Of a stretch of 64,000 bases of DNA, positions 62,252-64,000 are shown in pieces (the first letter of the stretch is position 1; every line of letters begins with the position of its first letter). This DNA comes from Ancrocorticia sp039812645 (lineage in GTDB: Bacteria > Actinomycetota > Actinomycetes > Actinomycetales > Actinomycetaceae): assembly GCA_039812645.1 (NCBI GenBank), contig JBDIAV010000004.1, positions 1 to 64,000 of the forward strand, given 5' to 3'. The position numbers and the translations under genes were made by a program. The notes under the pieces were generated by a model that was not told where the DNA came from, made no database searches, and worked only from the letters and a program-made list of their open reading frames with translations.

Positions 62252-63540
62252 GTGTGATCAATTGGATCATCTCGAACGTCTTCACCCAGGCGGGAATAGT
62301 TATCGCTCTTATAGCGATGCTCGGTTTGCTGCTGCAGCGTAAAGGCACCGGCGAAGTCATCATCGGTACCTTTAAGACGTTGCTGGGCTTCAGCGTTCTT
62401 GCCGCTGGCTCAGGAATTCTCGTCCAGACGCTGATCATCTTCGGGAAGATGTTTGAAGCGGCCTTCAATATGACGGGTATTGTCCCGAGCATCGAGGCAG
62501 TGAACGGATTCGCCACCAATGATCTTGGCCTGGGAGGCCAGATCGCGTTGGCCTTCCTCGGAATCTTCATCGTGAACATCCTGCTGGCGCGCTTTACCAA
62601 GTGGAAGTACATCTTCCTCACGGGGCAGGCGATTCTCTGGATGGCCACGATGACGGTGGTGTTTGGCTACGCGGCCGGACTGCGTGGCGCGTGGCTCATC
62701 GCCACAGCGAGCTTGGTGGGTGGCTTCTTTGCCGTGGCCATGCCAGCTCTCGCGCAGCCGATCGTCCGGAAGATTACCGGCAACGATGCCATCGCTCTGG
62801 GACACTTCTGCACCGTTGGTTACCTCTTTGAAGCCGGGGTTGCCTGGTTGGTGCGTAAGCGCAACGTGGAGAAGCAGCCGTCGGTCGAGGAACTCAAGCT
62901 TCCTCGCTCGTTGGAGTTCCTGCAGGACACCTACATGTCCCTCGCCGTCGTCATGATTCCTCTCTACCTCATCACGGCCGGTTTCGCAGGCCCCGAGGTA
63001 GTTGCCGAGGACGCCGGGAGCCTCAACTACATGATGTTTGCCTTCCTGCAGGCTATTCAGTTCGTTGTGGGCGTCTATGTGCTCATGGCCGGTGTACGAC
63101 TCCTCCTGGGAGAAATCGTCCCCGCCTTCCGCGGCATCTCGATGAAGCTTGTGCCCAACGCCAAGCCCGCACTCGACTGCCCGGTTCTGTTCCCGCACAG
63201 CCCGAATGCCGTCATCGTTGGTTTCATCACCACAACGATCGGCTCGGTGATTGCGATGTTCACGCTGCCGCTCATTGGTTTTGCGGTGATTGTTCCGGGC
63301 ATGCTGACGAACTTCTTCGCCGGCGGTACCGCGGGAATCTTCGGAAATGTTGTAGGAGGCCGCCGTGGCGCAATTATCGGTGGAGTCGCGCACGGTCTCT
63401 TCATCACGTTGCTACCAGCGCTGCTGGTGACCACGTTCCTCAGCCTGGGTTTCCCCAGCCTGTCCGCAACTGACTCCGACACCATCGTGGCCGCGTTGTT
63501 CTTCGCCTACGTCGTCGGTCCCATCATGAAGGCGTTCTAG
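62248..63540 (+). CDS. ulaA: PTS EIIC component, UlaA/SgaT family
   Basis: A 430-residue membrane transporter with about ten to eleven helices. The UlaA family pattern is clear: GTGEVIIGTFKTLLGFSVLAAGSGIL, FGYAAGLRGAWLIATASLVGGFFAVAMPALAQPIVRKITGNDAIALGHFCTVGY and LVPNAKPALDCPVLFPHSPNAVIVGF. It moves L-ascorbate or a similar compound across the membrane while EIIB phosphorylates it. It overlaps ulaB by four bases. The expected catabolic genes may follow beyond the right edge. Confidence 0.94.
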   Translation: MSVINWIISNVFTQAGIVIALIAMLGLLLQRKGTGEVIIGTFKTLLGFSVLAAGSGILVQTLIIFGKMFEAAFNMTGIVPSIEAVNGFATNDLGLGGQIALAFLGIFIVNILLARFTKWKYIFLTGQAILWMATMTVVFGYAAGLRGAWLIATASLVGGFFAVAMPALAQPIVRKITGNDAIALGHFCTVGYLFEAGVAWLVRKRNVEKQPSVEELKLPRSLEFLQDTYMSLAVVMIPLYLITAGFAGPEVVAEDAGSLNYMMFAFLQAIQFVVGVYVLMAGVRLLLGEIVPAFRGISMKLVPNAKPALDCPVLFPHSPNAVIVGFITTTIGSVIAMFTLPLIGFAVIVPGMLTNFFAGGTAGIFGNVVGGRRGAIIGGVAHGLFITLLPALLVTTFLSLGFPSLSATDSDTIVAALFFAYVVGPIMKAF

Positions 63541-63550
63541 GGAGTAAACA

Positions 63551-63985
63551 ATGGGATTCTTCAGAAGGAAAAAGTCTGCTGTCACGCCGCAGCCCGCCGA
63601 TTCGGCGCCGGCGTCGAGTCCGGCGAGTGGGTCCGACGACGACGGCGCCGCGCCCGGCGTACCAACGCCCGGCGTACCAACACCCGTCGCGGGTGATCTC
63701 ACCCCGGAAGGTGGCCTCACCCCGGAAGAACGCGCGGATGAGCTGGACAAGCTCGCCGATGCAGCGCAAAGCCGCGGCGAGATCGACCAGGCAATCGCGT
63801 ACTACGAGGAGAGCCTCGCAGCGATGGAGCGCTTTGGCCCCGCCTACAACGGGCTCCTCACCCTCTACAACACGAAGCTGTCTGAGAGCGCTCATGCGAA
63901 GGACAACGCGGCCATTGAAGGCTGGACCAGCAAGTTGGACCAGCTCATGGATCTGTCCAAGCGCATTATGCGGTCAAAATACTGA
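63551..63985 (+). CDS. Small TPR-like protein in the PTS operon
   Basis: A 144-residue protein of unknown function. The N-terminal 60 residues are basic, then Pro/Ser/Ala-rich, with a short tandem repeat GVPTPGVPTP encoded by a near-perfect 15-bp DNA duplication at about 63656-63685. The C-terminal 80 residues (PEERADELDKLADAAQSRGEIDQAIAYYEESLAAMERFGPAYNGLLTLYN) look like one to two TPR helical hairpins. It starts ten bases after ulaA behind GGAG. Its place suggests a protein-protein adaptor, but I do not know a homolog with a role. Confidence 0.75.
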   Translation: MGFFRRKKSAVTPQPADSAPASSPASGSDDDGAAPGVPTPGVPTPVAGDLTPEGGLTPEERADELDKLADAAQSRGEIDQAIAYYEESLAAMERFGPAYNGLLTLYNTKLSESAHAKDNAAIEGWTSKLDQLMDLSKRIMRSKY

Positions 63986-63997
63986 AAGGACGTACCT

Positions 63998-64000
63998 ATG
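63998..64000 (+). other. Start codon of a further gene at the window edge
   Basis: The window ends in ATG preceded by AAAGGACGTACCT, a good ribosome site 12 bp after the stop of the TPR-like gene. This is very likely the next gene of the PTS operon; only the start codon is visible. Confidence 0.5.

Overview
The window reads as chromosome of a moderately GC-rich Gram-positive actinobacterium. The closest fit is family Actinomycetaceae (Trueperella/Arcanobacterium-like). Supporting signs are the ferredoxin fdxA-dapC pair, actinobacterial lipB-lipA, typA and VanW-type genes, a mevalonate isoprenoid operon, fermentation-type PTS sugar uptake, and frequent SD-less start codons directly behind a -10-like box (leaderless mRNAs). 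The genus is an inference from gene content only. I recognised no tRNA, rRNA, CRISPR array, insertion sequence or prophage.

Layout. 1-5.5 kb (minus): one tightly overlapping operon of a 113-aa membrane protein, a TctA-type permease, then mvaK1, mvaD, mvaK2 and fni (fni runs off the left edge). 5.8-11.7 kb: NYN-domain protein, FAH-family hydrolase, a TetR regulator divergent from a membrane protein with two operator palindromes between them, a HAD phosphatase and an exported histidine-phosphatase lipoprotein. 11.8-16.5 kb: a complete beta-glucoside system (promoter, RAT antiterminator overlapping a terminator, PTS IIBCA, GH1 6-phospho-beta-glucosidase, BglG/LicT antiterminator). 16.6-21.7 kb: methyltransferase, YagU-like protein, type II NADH dehydrogenase and an ABC exporter pair. 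21.9-29.3 kb (minus): a 1211-aa secreted GH49 (dextranase/isopullulanase family) protein, a ROK regulator, an iron-type alcohol dehydrogenase and a 3-hydroxyisobutyrate-dehydrogenase-like reductase.

29.4-43 kb: AI-2E-type permease, two GNATs, a class I glutamine amidotransferase, patatin, MFS exporter, Kup potassium transporter, M18 aminopeptidase, an AMP-forming acyl-CoA ligase, and lipB-lipA. 43.5-49.4 kb: an oligopeptide ABC operon oppB-oppC-oppDF(fused)-oppA. 49.5-57.7 kb: a PH-like membrane protein, an AAA/DUF4143 ATPase preceded by four exact 23-bp-period repeats, typA, a small membrane protein, a VanW-family protein, fdxA and dapC. 57.9-59.1 kb: a lower-GC two-gene island of a RelA/SpoT-fold nucleotidyltransferase and a 72-aa partner, the best candidate here for a toxin-antitoxin or phage-defence system. 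59.4-64 kb: gltA, then an ascorbate-family PTS operon (ulaC-ulaB-ulaA) with a small TPR-like protein and the start codon of another gene at the right edge.

The most notable points are the toxSAS-like pair, the iteron-like repeats in front of the DUF4143 ATPase, the translational coupling of a TctA transporter to mevalonate enzymes, and the many long perfect intergenic hairpins that separate transcription units.
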